Assembly (NCBI GenBank): GCA_900112785.1
Contig: FONB01000009.1
Coordinates: 1 to 64,000, forward strand
Source: Phytobacter palmae
Lineage (GTDB): Bacteria; Pseudomonadota; Gammaproteobacteria; Enterobacterales; Enterobacteriaceae
Length of the DNA: 64,000 nucleotides
Direction of reading: 5' to 3'
Positions 9,491-18,761 of this stretch are shown piece after piece; position 1 is the stretch's first letter, and each line of letters begins with the position of its first letter. The notes under the pieces are model-generated. The model was not told where the DNA came from and ran no database searches. It saw only the letters and a program-made list of their open reading frames with translations. A program made the position numbers and the translations under genes.

Positions 9491-9796
9491 ATTTGCATTG
9501 GCTACCTTTGCAAACCGGACGATCGCAGTAAACGTATGCATCGTTTTCGGCCGGACGAGATTCTGGAAGATGAGCAGGCATGGGCAACCGACTGCCTGCG
9601 TAACGTTGAGTACTCTACGGGAAATAAAAGGGTGCTGATAACACCGCCTGTTTCGCTTCTGGGCATGGGAGAATCGCAGATAAAACCGTCCCGGCGACTG
9701 GGACATCACTCACAACAAATTCTGACTGAATATGGATACTCAGCTAAGGATATCGACATGTTACATCAGGAGGGCGCAGTCATTTTACCCGTCTGA
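9491..9796 (+). pseudogene. CaiB/BaiF-type CoA-transferase remnant
   Basis: From just after an in-frame TAA at 9488-9490, the frame reads about 101 residues resembling the C-terminal end of family III CoA-transferases. It includes RPDEILEDEQAW (the 'leading segment before the last domain' pattern) and the characteristic ending GHHSQQILTEYGYSAKDIDM. The rest of a normal 380-400 aa protein is missing, and I saw no matching sequence upstream in any frame. An ATG at 9536 could begin an 86-aa product, but no good ribosome site precedes it. It is best read as a decayed or truncated gene. The AraC-type regulator just downstream may have controlled the lost gene. Confidence 0.65.
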
Positions 9797-9921
9797 TGAT
9801 TTCATTATTTAAATCATTTGCTGTGCTGGTCTTCGAGTGCTGAACAGCGATATTCCGGTTCACTGTTCCCGACAGGCCAGCCATGCCGTGCAGCAGCACT
9901 GAGAAGAGTAGAGGAGCATTG

Positions 9922-10833
9922 ATGGCAACCACTATTCCTACTTATGCATTATACGGTGAGCAGTCTGGGCTAAGCTGGGAGAATTTTTTCAACGTTGAGA
10001 TGATCTCTTTGCGTTCAAAGGATCTGAACTGGCGGGCAAGTCCACATGTACATGATTCGCTGATCCAGGTGCTCTTTATCCAGAGAGGGCAGGTCGAAGC
10101 GCTGATGAACTGCTCGCGACAACTGGCCAAAGCCCCTTGCCTGATCCTTGTTCCCGCCCAGACTGTTCATGGTTTTCACTACACGCCAGATACCGAAGGA
10201 CTCGCCATTACCGCTTCGCAGCGACCGCTGGAGTCGGTTATGGGCGTGCTGGCACCGGATATCCTCAAACTGGTGCACAAACCGTGCATTATTTCGCTGG
10301 AATATTTCCCCGAAGAGAAGGATGTTATCTGGGAATTTTATTATTCCATGCTCAATGAATTACGCGTGCCAATGATTAATCAGACAGCAATGTGCGCGTC
10401 ACTGTTTATCTCCATGTTTGTTCATCTCTCGCGGATTACCGAGCCCGGTGTCGGCGATCAGCAGATGGATAATTCGTCGCGCAAGGCATCGCAGATCAAC
10501 AAATTCCTCGCCATCGTCGACCAGAAATTTCGCCAGCGGCTGACGGTAAATGATTATTCCTGTGAAATGGGAATGTCGCCCGGGCATCTCTCGCGGCTGT
10601 GCCGTTTAACGCTGGGGATGTCGAGCCTGGATGTGATTAATATGCGGGTTATTCAGGAAGCACAGCGCGAGCTGGTATATACCTCGAAGACCATCAAACA
10701 ACTTGCCGCCTTTCTGGGATTTAACGATGAAGCATATTTTACCCGTTTCTTTCATAAACATACTGGCGTGAGTCCCAGTCAGTTCCGGGAACGGGCCGTG
10801 CGGGAAATTGCGATGGGAGAAGAGTACCTTTGA
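9922..10833 (+). CDS. AraC/XylS family transcriptional regulator
   Basis: Transcription factor of 303 aa with an N-terminal cupin-like sensor domain (pattern around SPHVHDSLIQVLFIQRG and LVPAQTVHGFHY) and a C-terminal double helix-turn-helix of about 100 residues. The second helix-turn-helix ends in the family signature GFNDEAYFTRFFHKHTG followed by SPSQFR. The start ATG at 9922 follows GAGGAG at 9911-9916. The layout is like PobR/HpaA-type regulators of aromatic acid use, but no ligand can be assigned. With the upstream CoA-transferase remnant it forms an accessory insert between yfiF and ung, which are neighbours in K-12. Confidence 0.85.
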   Translation: MATTIPTYALYGEQSGLSWENFFNVEMISLRSKDLNWRASPHVHDSLIQVLFIQRGQVEALMNCSRQLAKAPCLILVPAQTVHGFHYTPDTEGLAITASQRPLESVMGVLAPDILKLVHKPCIISLEYFPEEKDVIWEFYYSMLNELRVPMINQTAMCASLFISMFVHLSRITEPGVGDQQMDNSSRKASQINKFLAIVDQKFRQRLTVNDYSCEMGMSPGHLSRLCRLTLGMSSLDVINMRVIQEAQRELVYTSKTIKQLAAFLGFNDEAYFTRFFHKHTGVSPSQFRERAVREIAMGEEYL

Positions 10834-10881
10834 ATGCGTTCGACACATCCCGCCATAGCTGCGGGATGTGAACTGCGATAT

Positions 10882-11571
10882 TTATTCACTTTCTGCGGGT
10901 AACACGGGCATCCAGTCAATTGGTGTCTCGCCGTGCTTTTCCAGCCACTCATTTGCCAGAACAAAGTGCTTACAGCCAAAGAAGCCTCTGTGTGCTGATA
11001 ACGGTGACGGGTGGGGCGCTTTCAATACATGGTGGCGTTTACCGTCGATAATCGCCCCTTTCTTCTGTGCATGCGATCCCCAAAGTAAAAACACCACGCC
11101 TTCACGGTGTTCATTTATCAGGCTGATAACTTTATCGGTAAACGTCTCCCAGCCAAGGCTGGCATGGGAATGCGCCTGCCCGGCACGTACCGTTAAGACG
11201 GTATTGAGAAGGAGCACCCCCTGGTGTGCCCAACTTTCCAGATAACCATGCGTCGGGCGAACGAATCCGGGCACCGACTGCTCAAGCTCTTTATACATAT
11301 TAAGTAATGATGGCGGGATGGCGATGCCGGGACGCACCGAAAATGCCAGCCCATGAGCCTGACCCGGGCCGTGGTAGGGATCCTGTCCAAGGATCACAAC
11401 TTTGACGTTACCCAGTTCAGTAAAACGAAACGCATTAAAGACATCTTTTTGCGGCGGGTAGATGGTGACGCCGGACTGCCGTTCTGTCGCTACCGCGCTG
11501 AGGGTATTGATAAAGTAAGGCTTTTGCTTCTCTTCTGCCAGCACATCGTGCCATGTTAATGAGGTGGTCAT
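10882..11571 (-). CDS. ung: uracil-DNA glycosylase
   Basis: Family 1 uracil-DNA glycosylase, which starts base-excision repair by removing uracil from DNA. The start at 11569-11571 gives 229 aa, exactly the K-12 length; upstream in-frame codons have no homology. The water-activating loop GQDPYHG is at residues 62-68 (Asp64) and the DNA-intercalation loop [10 protein letters not shown] carries the catalytic histidine near residue 187. It is transcribed divergently from grcA. Confidence 0.97.
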   Translation of the reverse strand: MTTSLTWHDVLAEEKQKPYFINTLSAVATERQSGVTIYPPQKDVFNAFRFTELGNVKVVILGQDPYHGPGQAHGLAFSVRPGIAIPPSLLNMYKELEQSVPGFVRPTHGYLESWAHQGVLLLNTVLTVRAGQAHSHASLGWETFTDKVISLINEHREGVVFLLWGSHAQKKGAIIDGKRHHVLKAPHPSPLSAHRGFFGCKHFVLANEWLEKHGETPIDWMPVLPAESE

Positions 11572-11710
11572 CCCGCTCTCCTGCCAATTCCAGTGACTGT
11601 AGCTTAACTGCTTCTTCCGCTGGCGCAAAATCGACACGCAAAACAGCAAGTTAAACACTTAAAAAAATTTGAATATTTACAAAAATTTTAAGAGGGTGAA
11701 AGTTGCTAAC

Positions 11711-11811
11711 TTGATGTAAAACAATAAATTCCAGCTATTACCTTTTTTATGGTGTGGTTTTTATTGATTTTAATCAAAGAATCAGGGATGTGTGGAGGGT
11801 ATATATACACT
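11711..11811 (+). promoter_or_regulatory. grcA promoter with two FNR sites
   Basis: A perfect FNR box, TTGAT-TTTA-ATCAA, is at 11764-11777. A weaker one, TTGAT-GTAA-AACAA, is at 11711-11724. Their centres are 53 bp apart, the same separation as the -40.5 and -93.5 FNR sites known for E. coli yfiD/grcA. This predicts a start near 11811, and a TATATA -10 lies at about 11800-11805. The arrangement suggests induction under oxygen limitation with down-tuning by the upstream site, as known in E. coli. Confidence 0.85.
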
Positions 11812-11886
11812 CAAGCAACAATGGTTTTACCAATTGGCCGCCATAAGGCCGATCAAATCAAAAATAATGCCTAAGGGAGGCACATC

Positions 11887-12270
11887 ATGATTACTGGTAT
11901 CCAGATTACTAAAGCTGCAAACGATGATCTGTTGAACTCTTTCTGGTTACTCGACAGCGAAAAAGGTGAAGCGCGCTGTGTTTGTGCAAAAGCCGGTTAT
12001 TCCGAAGATGAAGTGGTTGCCGTGAGCAAACTGGGTGACATTGAATACCGCGAAATTCCGATGGAAGTGAAACCGGAAGTGCGCGTGGAAGGCGGTCAGC
12101 ACCTGAACGTAAACGTGTTGCGTCGCGAAACGCTTCTTGATGCTGTCGAACATCCGGAAAAATATCCGCAACTGACCATCCGTGTTTCTGGCTATGCCGT
12201 ACGTTTCAATTCTCTGACGCCGGAACAGCAGCGCGACGTTATCGCTCGTACCTTTACTGAAAGCCTGTAA
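11887..12270 (+). CDS. grcA: autonomous glycyl radical cofactor GrcA
   Basis: Small protein (127 aa, same as K-12 YfiD) that can replace the oxygen-damaged glycyl-radical domain of pyruvate formate-lyase. The C-terminal half matches the end of PflB, with the radical glycine Gly102 in [16 protein letters not shown] precedes the ATG. The N-terminus has CVCAKAG, one more cysteine than I recall in K-12. It is expressed from an FNR-type promoter and ended by the hairpin it shares with srmB. Confidence 0.96.
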   Translation: MITGIQITKAANDDLLNSFWLLDSEKGEARCVCAKAGYSEDEVVAVSKLGDIEYREIPMEVKPEVRVEGGQHLNVNVLRRETLLDAVEHPEKYPQLTIRVSGYAVRFNSLTPEQQRDVIARTFTESL

Positions 12271-12288
12271 CTCTGAGGCTGCAGAAAT

Positions 12289-12318
12289 AAAAACGCCGGG
12301 CTATCCCGGCGTTTTTTT
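12289..12318. terminator. bidirectional terminator between grcA and srmB
   Basis: AACGCCGGG-CTAT-CCCGGCGTT has A residues on the left and a run of eight T on the right, so it can terminate grcA. On the opposite strand it is followed by TTTATTTCTGC and can serve srmB, whose stop codon starts at its edge. Confidence 0.9.
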
Positions 12319-13652
12319 TACTCTTCTTTATTTTGATGTTCTGCCGTCGCAGCGCTTGGCTTACGGCGCTTACCAATATTTTTGGTATCACGGTGGCGAA
12401 GCTTAACGCGTGGCTTCTCTTTTTCTTTCTCTTTTTTCTTCTCTGCACGCTTAGCCAGCACTTTCTTCGACGGCTTGCCAGTCATTTTTTCGCTCGGTGC
12501 GCGCGTAGTGGGACGCAGTTCATCAATCACGCGCATTTTCAGCGGCTCTTCAACGTAGCGACCAATCTTCTGCAACAGCAGATGATCGTGGGTTTCGACC
12601 AGTGAAATCGCGGTACCTTTGCGTCCCGCGCGACCGGTACGGCCAATGCGGTGCAGATAGGTATCACCACTGCGCGGCATATCAAAGTTAAACACGTGGC
12701 TCACGTCAGGAATATCGATACCACGGGCGGCGACATCGGTGGCAACCAGCACATTGACGCGACCATCAGTCAGACGCTTGATGCCTTCAACGCGTTTTGC
12801 CTGTGCCATCTCACCTTCAAGATAGCAGTTGTTAATACCCGCTGAACGCAACTGTTCCGCCAGTTCGTGTACGCGCTCGCGTTTACGTACGAAGACGATA
12901 GAACGGGTTACGCCCTCCTGCTTGAGCAAATGCTTAAGCAATTCCAGCTTGTGTTCGTAGTTGTCCGCACGGTAGTACCACTGGTGGATCTTTTTACGTT
13001 CCCGGGTAGAGGGTGTCGCAGAGACTTCAACCGGATCTTCCAGCAGACGCTCGGCAAAATCTTTAATCGCTTCACCTTCCAGCGTTGCAGAGAAAAGCAT
13101 GGTCTGTTTGCGCCAGCGCGTTTCGCCTGAAATATGCTCGATATCCTGCGCAAAACCCAGATCCAGCATACGATCCGCTTCGTCGAGAATCAGCGTTTCG
13201 ACCGCACGGCAGTCAAAATTCTCTTCTTTAATGTATTGCAGCAGGCGGCCTGTGGTTGCGACCACGATATCCTGGTTTTCGCTGAACACTTCGGCATGGT
13301 TCATATAGGCCACACCGCCAGTGATGGTAGCGATATCCAGATGGGTATTTTTTGCCAGCTCGCGGGCGTGGTCGGCCACCTGCATCGCCAGTTCACGGGT
13401 CGGCGTCAGGATGAGAATGCGTGGCGGGCCAGATTTCTTACGCGGGAAGTCCAGCAGGTGCTGCAACGCTGGCAGCAAATAAGCCGCCGTTTTACCCGTA
13501 CCGGTCGGCGCTGAGCCAAGTACATCACGCCCTTCAAGCGCAGGCGGAATGGCGGCGGCCTGGATGGCGGTCGGGCGTGTGAAACCTTTCTCCTGGAGCG
13601 CGTCCAGTAGGCTGTCGTCGAGTTCGAGTTCGGAAAAAGTCGTTACAGTCAT
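12318..13652 (-). CDS. srmB: ATP-dependent RNA helicase SrmB
   Basis: DEAD-box helicase that helps early assembly of the 50S ribosomal subunit, especially at low temperature. The 444-aa length equals K-12. Visible motifs are the Q motif before PTAIQ, Walker A APTGTGKT (residues 48-55), DEAD in LILDEADRM, SAT in LFSATLEG, and HRIGRTGRAGRKG. A basic, lysine-rich tail with EKKKEKEKEKPR follows the core and probably contacts rRNA. It is convergent with grcA and divergent from trmN6. Confidence 0.96.
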   Translation of the reverse strand: MTVTTFSELELDDSLLDALQEKGFTRPTAIQAAAIPPALEGRDVLGSAPTGTGKTAAYLLPALQHLLDFPRKKSGPPRILILTPTRELAMQVADHARELAKNTHLDIATITGGVAYMNHAEVFSENQDIVVATTGRLLQYIKEENFDCRAVETLILDEADRMLDLGFAQDIEHISGETRWRKQTMLFSATLEGEAIKDFAERLLEDPVEVSATPSTRERKKIHQWYYRADNYEHKLELLKHLLKQEGVTRSIVFVRKRERVHELAEQLRSAGINNCYLEGEMAQAKRVEGIKRLTDGRVNVLVATDVAARGIDIPDVSHVFNFDMPRSGDTYLHRIGRTGRAGRKGTAISLVETHDHLLLQKIGRYVEEPLKMRVIDELRPTTRAPSEKMTGKPSKKVLAKRAEKKKEKEKEKPRVKLRHRDTKNIGKRRKPSAATAEHQNKEE

Positions 13653-13782
13653 GATCTACCTCTGTGTGGGGCGCTGATTATAGACGTTACGGCTGCAATC
13701 TTCATCTGTTTGTAAGCTTATTACTTTTCCGGCGCTTTGCTTTCACCTATGCTACGTCTGTTTCCGTATAGAGGTTGTAAAG

Positions 13783-14520
13783 ATGCCCCACCAGAAGGCG
13801 CAGTTGCGCCGCGATGGTTTCACATTTAAAGCGTTTTTTGTTGCACATGATCGTTGCGCCATGAAAGTCGGCACAGACGGCATCTTACTCGGTGCCTGGT
13901 CACCTGTTTCACAAGCGAAAAGGGTGCTGGATATTGGCACTGGCAGTGGGCTGGTGGCGCTGATGCTGGCGCAGAGAACAACCGATGCGGTCATCATCGA
14001 TGCGGTGGAACTCGATGAGCTGGCGGCCATACAGGCGCAGGAGAATGGGCAGGCGACACCCTGGTCCGATCGTTTTCACGTCCATCATGCGGATATTCGC
14101 GAATGGTGTGCGGGGCAAACCGCACGCTACGATTTGATTGTCAGCAATCCGCCTTTTTTTGCGCAGGGTGTGCAATGCGCCACGCCGGAGCGTGAGCAGG
14201 CGCGATATACCACGACTCTCGATCACGCGGTACTACTGGAATGTGCGGCATCGCTTATCACAGAAGACGGCTTCTTTTGCGTAATACTTCCCGTAGATGT
14301 GAGCGAAGCCTTTGCCCAAAAAGCGCAGGGCATTGGCTGGCACCTGCGGTTACGTACGGATGTGGCGGAGTATGAAAATCGCCCGCCACATCGCGTATTA
14401 ATGGCATTTTCGCCAACGCCCGGTGAATGCTTCACCGACTGGCTGGCGATCCGCGGTGCCGATCAGCATTACTCTGAAAGTTACACCGCGCTCACTCAGG
14501 CTTTCTATTTATTCATGTAA
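13783..14520 (+). CDS. trmN6: tRNA1(Val) A37 N6-methyltransferase
   Basis: SAM-dependent enzyme (K-12 YfiC, also TrmM) that makes m6A37 in tRNA-Val1. Length 245 aa as in K-12. The SAM-binding motif DIGTGSG is at residues 50-56 and the N6-adenine catalytic motif NPPF at residues 122-125. It is divergent from srmB. Its 3' end overlaps that of the convergent nadB by 16 bases, so the two mRNAs can pair at their ends. Confidence 0.94.
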   Translation: MPHQKAQLRRDGFTFKAFFVAHDRCAMKVGTDGILLGAWSPVSQAKRVLDIGTGSGLVALMLAQRTTDAVIIDAVELDELAAIQAQENGQATPWSDRFHVHHADIREWCAGQTARYDLIVSNPPFFAQGVQCATPEREQARYTTTLDHAVLLECAASLITEDGFFCVILPVDVSEAFAQKAQGIGWHLRLRTDVAEYENRPPHRVLMAFSPTPGECFTDWLAIRGADQHYSESYTALTQAFYLFM

Positions 14521-16124
14521 GTGCGTGGCGACAAAACCGTTGGGCCGGATTCAGGCAACTGGTCCGGATAATCCAGCGTATAGTGCAAGCCACGGCTTTC
14601 CTTGCGCGCCATGGCGCAGCGCACGATAAGCTCGGCCACCTGCACCAGGTTACGCAACTCCAGCAAATTGTTCGACACGCGGAAATTGGCGTAATACTCA
14701 TCAATTTCCTGCTGGAGCAAGGTAATACGTCGTAACGCACGTTCCAGACGTTTGGTGGTTCGCACAATGCCAACGTAATCCCACATAAACAAGCGCAGCT
14801 CATGCCAGTTATGCTGCAAAATCACCCGTTCATCGGCATCATCGACGCGGCTTTCGTCCCAGGCGGGAAGCGCCGGGGCAGGGCGGGTTATGCCCAGTCG
14901 GCGATCAATATCTTCTGCCGCCGACCAGCCGTAAACCAGACATTCGAGCAGCGAGTTGGACGCCATTCGGTTGGCACCATGCAGGCCCGTATAGCTGACT
15001 TCGCCAATCGCATAGAGTCCATCAACATCAGCCCGACCGTGTTCGTCCACCATGACGCCGCCGCAGGTATAATGCGCCGCAGGCACAATCGGAACCTGAT
15101 CTTTGGTTAAATCGATACCCAGCCCCAGCAATTTTTCATAGATCATCGGGAAATGGTGGCGGATGAAAGCCTCAGGCTTGTGGCTGATGTCGAGATACAT
15201 ACAGTCAACTCCCAGACGTTTCATCTCATGGTCAATGGCGCGGGCCACAACATCGCGCGGCGCCAGTTCGCCACGAGGGTCGAAATCCGGCATGAAACGC
15301 GTGCCGTCCGGGCGTTTAAGATGAGCGCCTTCACCGCGCAGGGCTTCGGTTAACAGGAAGTTGCGCGCCTGTGGATGATACAGCGCCGTTGGGTGAAACT
15401 GATTAAACTCCAGATTTGCCACGCGACATCCGGCGCGCCAGGCCATGGCGATACCATCGCCAGACGCAATATCCGGGTTGGTGGTGTACTGGTACACTTT
15501 CGATGCGCCACCTGTTGCCAGCACGACGGCTTTTGCATGGCAGGTCTCCACAACCTCTTTATTACGGTTCCAGATCCATGCGCCCACGACGCGACGCGTG
15601 CCGGGCAGGCCGATTTTATCGGAAACAATTAAATCAACCGCGTTACTGCGTTCAATAATATGAATGTTTCGATGATTCAACGCTTTGCTGACCAGCGTAT
15701 TTTCGACCTCTTTGCCGGTGGCATCAGCGGCATGCAGAATGCGGCGGTGACTATGGCCGCCTTCTCGGGTCAGGTGATAGCTTTCGCTTCCTTGCGCATC
15801 AACCTGAGTATCGAACGCCACGCCCTGGTCGATCAGCCACTGCACGCACTGACGGGCGTTACTGGCAACAAACTCTGCCGCCTGACGTTCAACAATACCT
15901 GCTCCGGCAATCAGCGTATCTTCGACGTGAGACTCAACGCTGTCGGTTTCATCAAACACGGCGGCAATACCACCTTGTGCATAAAATGTTGAGCCTTCAC
16001 TAACCGGCCCTTTGCTTAACACGATAACCTTGTGGCGTTCAGCGAGGCGCAGAGCAACAGACAGGCCTGCGGCACCGCTGCCAATAACCAGCACATCGCA
16101 AGAAAGTTCGGGGGTTGTTTTCAT
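14505..16124 (-). CDS. nadB: L-aspartate oxidase
   Basis: FAD enzyme that oxidises L-aspartate to iminoaspartate, the first step of de novo NAD synthesis; NadA uses the product. The 539 aa align with K-12 NadB (540 aa). The FAD dinucleotide-binding motif [10 protein letters not shown] is at residues 13-22, and [23 protein letters not shown] and the fumarate-reductase-like [11 protein letters not shown] segments form the active-site region. The stop is TAG. A NadR box lies 8 bp upstream of the start, which predicts repression when NAD is plentiful. Confidence 0.96.
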   Translation of the reverse strand: MKTTPELSCDVLVIGSGAAGLSVALRLAERHKVIVLSKGPVSEGSTFYAQGGIAAVFDETDSVESHVEDTLIAGAGIVERQAAEFVASNARQCVQWLIDQGVAFDTQVDAQGSESYHLTREGGHSHRRILHAADATGKEVENTLVSKALNHRNIHIIERSNAVDLIVSDKIGLPGTRRVVGAWIWNRNKEVVETCHAKAVVLATGGASKVYQYTTNPDIASGDGIAMAWRAGCRVANLEFNQFHPTALYHPQARNFLLTEALRGEGAHLKRPDGTRFMPDFDPRGELAPRDVVARAIDHEMKRLGVDCMYLDISHKPEAFIRHHFPMIYEKLLGLGIDLTKDQVPIVPAAHYTCGGVMVDEHGRADVDGLYAIGEVSYTGLHGANRMASNSLLECLVYGWSAAEDIDRRLGITRPAPALPAWDESRVDDADERVILQHNWHELRLFMWDYVGIVRTTKRLERALRRITLLQQEIDEYYANFRVSNNLLELRNLVQVAELIVRCAMARKESRGLHYTLDYPDQLPESGPTVLSPRTYMNK

Positions 16125-16131
16125 GATGGTG

Positions 16132-16149
16132 TGTTTAATTTACTAAACA
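16132..16149. promoter_or_regulatory. NadR operator of nadB
   Basis: TGTTTA-N6-TAAACA is a perfect match to the NadR palindrome known from the nadA, nadB and pncB operators of enteric bacteria. It lies immediately upstream of the nadB start codon on its leader side. Confidence 0.9.
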
Positions 16150-16439
16150 ATGTTGGGGCAGCATAGCACCGTGTTGCGCCATAACGTAGCCATTTTTTAA
16201 TAATTTGTACTAACGGCTAAACACAGTAGGGGCGCATAAAGGCGGTGTGCGAAAGAAAATCGTTATCTGGCAGATTGTTAGCTGATATGGATTAGGTGAT
16301 GAAAAAAAGGCTGTGTTGCGTTACTCTCTGGCGGTCCTCGGGTCTTTTCATGTTCAAAATACCCGATACAGAGTTTGTGGACTTATAATGAGTCATAATG
16401 AAAAGTCTGCAGAACGATTCACAAAAACAAAGGCGTAAC
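16150..16439. other. nadB-rpoE intergenic region without a gene
   Basis: About 290 bases between the NadR box and the sigma-E promoter. A TATAAT at 16384-16389 may be a -10 element for an additional rpoE promoter, but no good -35 sits in front of it. A reading frame beginning ATG at 16398 runs only 18 codons. Upstream sigma-70 promoters of nadB (leftward) should also lie here. I see no other gene. Confidence 0.5.
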
Positions 16440-16467
16440 GGAACTTTTTACTGAACCTTCGCTCTAA
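16440..16467 (+). promoter_or_regulatory. sigma-E promoter of rpoE
   Basis: GGAACTT at 16440-16446 and TCTAA at 16463-16467 are separated by 16 bases. This is the sigma-E consensus and matches the autoregulated rpoE P2 promoter of E. coli. The predicted start is near 16473, leaving a leader of about 78 nt before the rpoE ATG. Confidence 0.9.
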
Positions 16468-16550
16468 ATGGCTGCTTGCTCATATAGTGCAGTTTTGGAG
16501 TGGCGTTTCATTTACGCGTGGAAATAGGTTTTGGGGAGATTTTACCTCGG

Positions 16551-17126
16551 ATGAGCGAGCAGTTAACGGATCAGGTCCTTGTTGAGAGGGTCCAGAAAGG
16601 AGATCAGAAGGCGTTTAACTTACTGGTGGTGCGCTACCAGCATAAAGTGGCGAGTCTGGTTTCCCGCTATGTGCCTTCTGGCGATGTGCCTGATGTCGTA
16701 CAAGAGTCATTTATTAAGGCTTATCGCGCGCTGGACTCGTTCCGGGGAGATAGTGCTTTTTATACCTGGCTATACCGTATCGCGGTGAATACAGCTAAAA
16801 ATTATCTGGTTGCTCAGGGACGCAGGCCACCATCAAGTGATGTCGATGCGATAGAAGCAGAAAACTTCGAAAGTGGCGGTGCGCTGAAAGAAATTTCGAA
16901 CCCTGAGAACTTAATGTTGTCAGAAGAACTGAGACAAATAGTTTTCCGTACTATTGAGTCGCTCCCGGAAGATTTACGCATGGCAATTACGTTACGGGAG
17001 TTGGATGGTCTGAGCTATGAAGAGATAGCCGCTATCATGGATTGCCCGGTAGGTACAGTGCGATCACGTATCTTCCGAGCGCGGGAAGCTATTGATAATA
17101 AAGTTCAACCGCTTATCAGGCGTTGA
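16551..17126 (+). CDS. rpoE: RNA polymerase sigma factor E
   Basis: Extracytoplasmic-function sigma factor (sigma-24) that directs the response to misfolded outer-membrane proteins. I chose the ATG at 16551 because it gives MSEQLTDQVLVERVQKGDQK, the K-12 N-terminus, and 191 aa. The in-frame GTG at 16500 lies in the conserved leader. Region 2 (VRYQHKVASLVSRYV to FYTWLYRIAVNTAKN) and region 4 with its helix-turn-helix (LDGLSYEEIAAIMDCPVG) are complete. One residue differs from K-12 in the region 2 segment DVVQESFIKAYRA. It heads rpoE-rseA-rseB-rseC. Confidence 0.97.
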   Translation: MSEQLTDQVLVERVQKGDQKAFNLLVVRYQHKVASLVSRYVPSGDVPDVVQESFIKAYRALDSFRGDSAFYTWLYRIAVNTAKNYLVAQGRRPPSSDVDAIEAENFESGGALKEISNPENLMLSEELRQIVFRTIESLPEDLRMAITLRELDGLSYEEIAAIMDCPVGTVRSRIFRAREAIDNKVQPLIRR

Positions 17127-17157
17127 CGATAGCGGGATACTGGAAAAGGTATTAGGC

Positions 17158-17808
17158 ATGCAGAAAGAACAACTTTCCGCTTTAATGGACGGTGAAACCC
17201 TGGATAGGGAGCTGCTCTCTGAGCTGTCTCGCGATCCTGAAATGCAGAAAACCTGGGAGAGCTACCATCTCATTCGCGACGCAATGCGTGGTGATACGGC
17301 TGATGTTCTCCACTTCGATATCTCAGCCCAAGTTATGGCCGCGATTGAAAATGAATCTGTTCAACCGACAACACCATTGATTCCCGAGGCCCAGCCTGCG
17401 CCACATCAGTGGCAGAAAATGCCGTTCTGGACGAAAGTCCGTCCGTGGGCAAGTCAATTGACGCAAATGGGCGTGGCTGCATGTGTATCGCTTGCAGTTA
17501 TTGTGGGTGTCCAGCACTATAATGGCCAGTCTGAATCCACCCAGCAGCCAGAAGCACCCGTGTTTAATACACTGCCGATGATGGGCAAAGCCAGCCCGGT
17601 AAGTCTGGGTGTTCCGGCTGATGCAACGGCGGATGTCGGTCAGCAACAGCAGGTGCAGGAACAGCGTCGTCGTATTAACGCCATGTTGCAGGATTACGAA
17701 CTGCAACGTCGTCTGCACTCCGAACAGCTTAAGTTTGAGCAGGCACAAACGCAGCAGGCTGCTGTGCAAGTGCCAGGAAATCAAACGTTAGGAACCCAAT
17801 CGCAGTAA
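17158..17808 (+). CDS. rseA: anti-sigma-E factor RseA
   Basis: Single-pass inner-membrane protein that holds sigma-E inactive. Start at 17158 gives 216 aa as in K-12 (MQKEQLSALMDGETLD). The cytoplasmic sigma-binding domain is residues 1-90 or so, the transmembrane helix about 101-118 (LTQMGVAACVSLAVIVGV), and the rest is periplasmic. The DegS cleavage pair Val148-Ser149 lies in ASPVSLG, and the RseP cleavage pair Ala108-Cys109 lies in the helix; both are conserved. Glutamine-rich stretches in the periplasmic part match the sites known to affect RseP control. The stop overlaps the rseB start (TAATG). Confidence 0.96.
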   Translation: MQKEQLSALMDGETLDRELLSELSRDPEMQKTWESYHLIRDAMRGDTADVLHFDISAQVMAAIENESVQPTTPLIPEAQPAPHQWQKMPFWTKVRPWASQLTQMGVAACVSLAVIVGVQHYNGQSESTQQPEAPVFNTLPMMGKASPVSLGVPADATADVGQQQQVQEQRRRINAMLQDYELQRRLHSEQLKFEQAQTQQAAVQVPGNQTLGTQSQ

Positions 17809-18761
17809 TGAAGCAACTTTGGTGTGCCATGTCTTTTGTGGCAGCAGGCCTGTTCTTCTCCAGCAACGCCTCGGCAGATACCTCGTCCGGGGCGTTGTTG
17901 CAGCAGATGAACGTGGCGAGCCAGTCACTCAACTATGAACTGTCCTTTATCAGCATCAGTAAGCAAGGGGTAGAGTCTCTGCGTTACCGCCACGCGCGTG
18001 TAAACAATCAGCCTCTCGCTCAGCTTTTGCAAATGGACGGCCCGCGGCGGGAAGTGGTACAGCGTGGCAATGAGATCAGCTACTTTGAGCCGGGTCTTGA
18101 GCCCTTTACGCTGAATGGCGACTACATTGTCGATTCGCTCCCTTCGCTGGTATATACCGATTTCAAACGCCTTTCGCCTTATTACGATTTTATTTCTGTC
18201 GGACGTACGCGAATTGCCGATCGCTTGTGTGAAGTGATCCGGGTTGTTGCCCGTGACGGAACGCGCTACAGCTACATTGTCTGGATGGATGCGGAAACGC
18301 GCCTGCCAATGCGTGTGGATCTGCTCGACAGAGATGGTGAAACGCTGGAACAATTCCGCGTGATTGCTTATACCGTAAACGGACAGGTCGCCAGCACGAT
18401 GCAGACGCTGGCAAAAGCCAATTTGCCGCCGTTGCTTTCTGTTCCGCAGGGCGACAATGTGGTCTTTAACTGGATGCCCGCCTGGCTACCACAAGGTTTT
18501 AGTGAAGTTTCCAGCAGTCGCCGTCAGCTCCCTACCGTCGACATGCCTGTAGAGTCCCGTCTTTATTCCGATGGCCTGTTTAGTTTCTCGGTGAATGTAA
18601 ACCGTGCTAATCAGAACAGTGCCGATCAGATGTTGCGTACGGGACGCCGGACCGTGAGTACAACCATCCGTGATAACGCTGAAATTACCATTGTGGGTGA
18701 ATTACCCCCACAAACGGCTAAGCGCATTGCGGACAGCGTCAAATTCAGGGCTGCACAATGA
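17808..18761 (+). CDS. rseB: sigma-E regulatory protein RseB
   Basis: Periplasmic protein that binds RseA, shields it from DegS and senses mislocalised lipoproteins or lipopolysaccharide. It has 317 aa (318 in K-12). The signal peptide ends at about residue 23 (SNASA, then DTSSG). Strongly conserved segments include LLQMDGPRREVVQRGNEIS and YFEPGLEPFTLNGDYIVDS. Translation is coupled to rseA through overlapping TAATG, and the end overlaps rseC by 4 bases. Confidence 0.96.
   Translation: MKQLWCAMSFVAAGLFFSSNASADTSSGALLQQMNVASQSLNYELSFISISKQGVESLRYRHARVNNQPLAQLLQMDGPRREVVQRGNEISYFEPGLEPFTLNGDYIVDSLPSLVYTDFKRLSPYYDFISVGRTRIADRLCEVIRVVARDGTRYSYIVWMDAETRLPMRVDLLDRDGETLEQFRVIAYTVNGQVASTMQTLAKANLPPLLSVPQGDNVVFNWMPAWLPQGFSEVSSSRRQLPTVDMPVESRLYSDGLFSFSVNVNRANQNSADQMLRTGRRTVSTTIRDNAEITIVGELPPQTAKRIADSVKFRAAQ

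Noticed and set aside
16398..16454. Short 18-codon frame upstream of rpoE as an RseD-like leader peptide
   Set aside because: It starts upstream of the sigma-E promoter's likely transcript start and I could not match it to the E. coli leader peptide.
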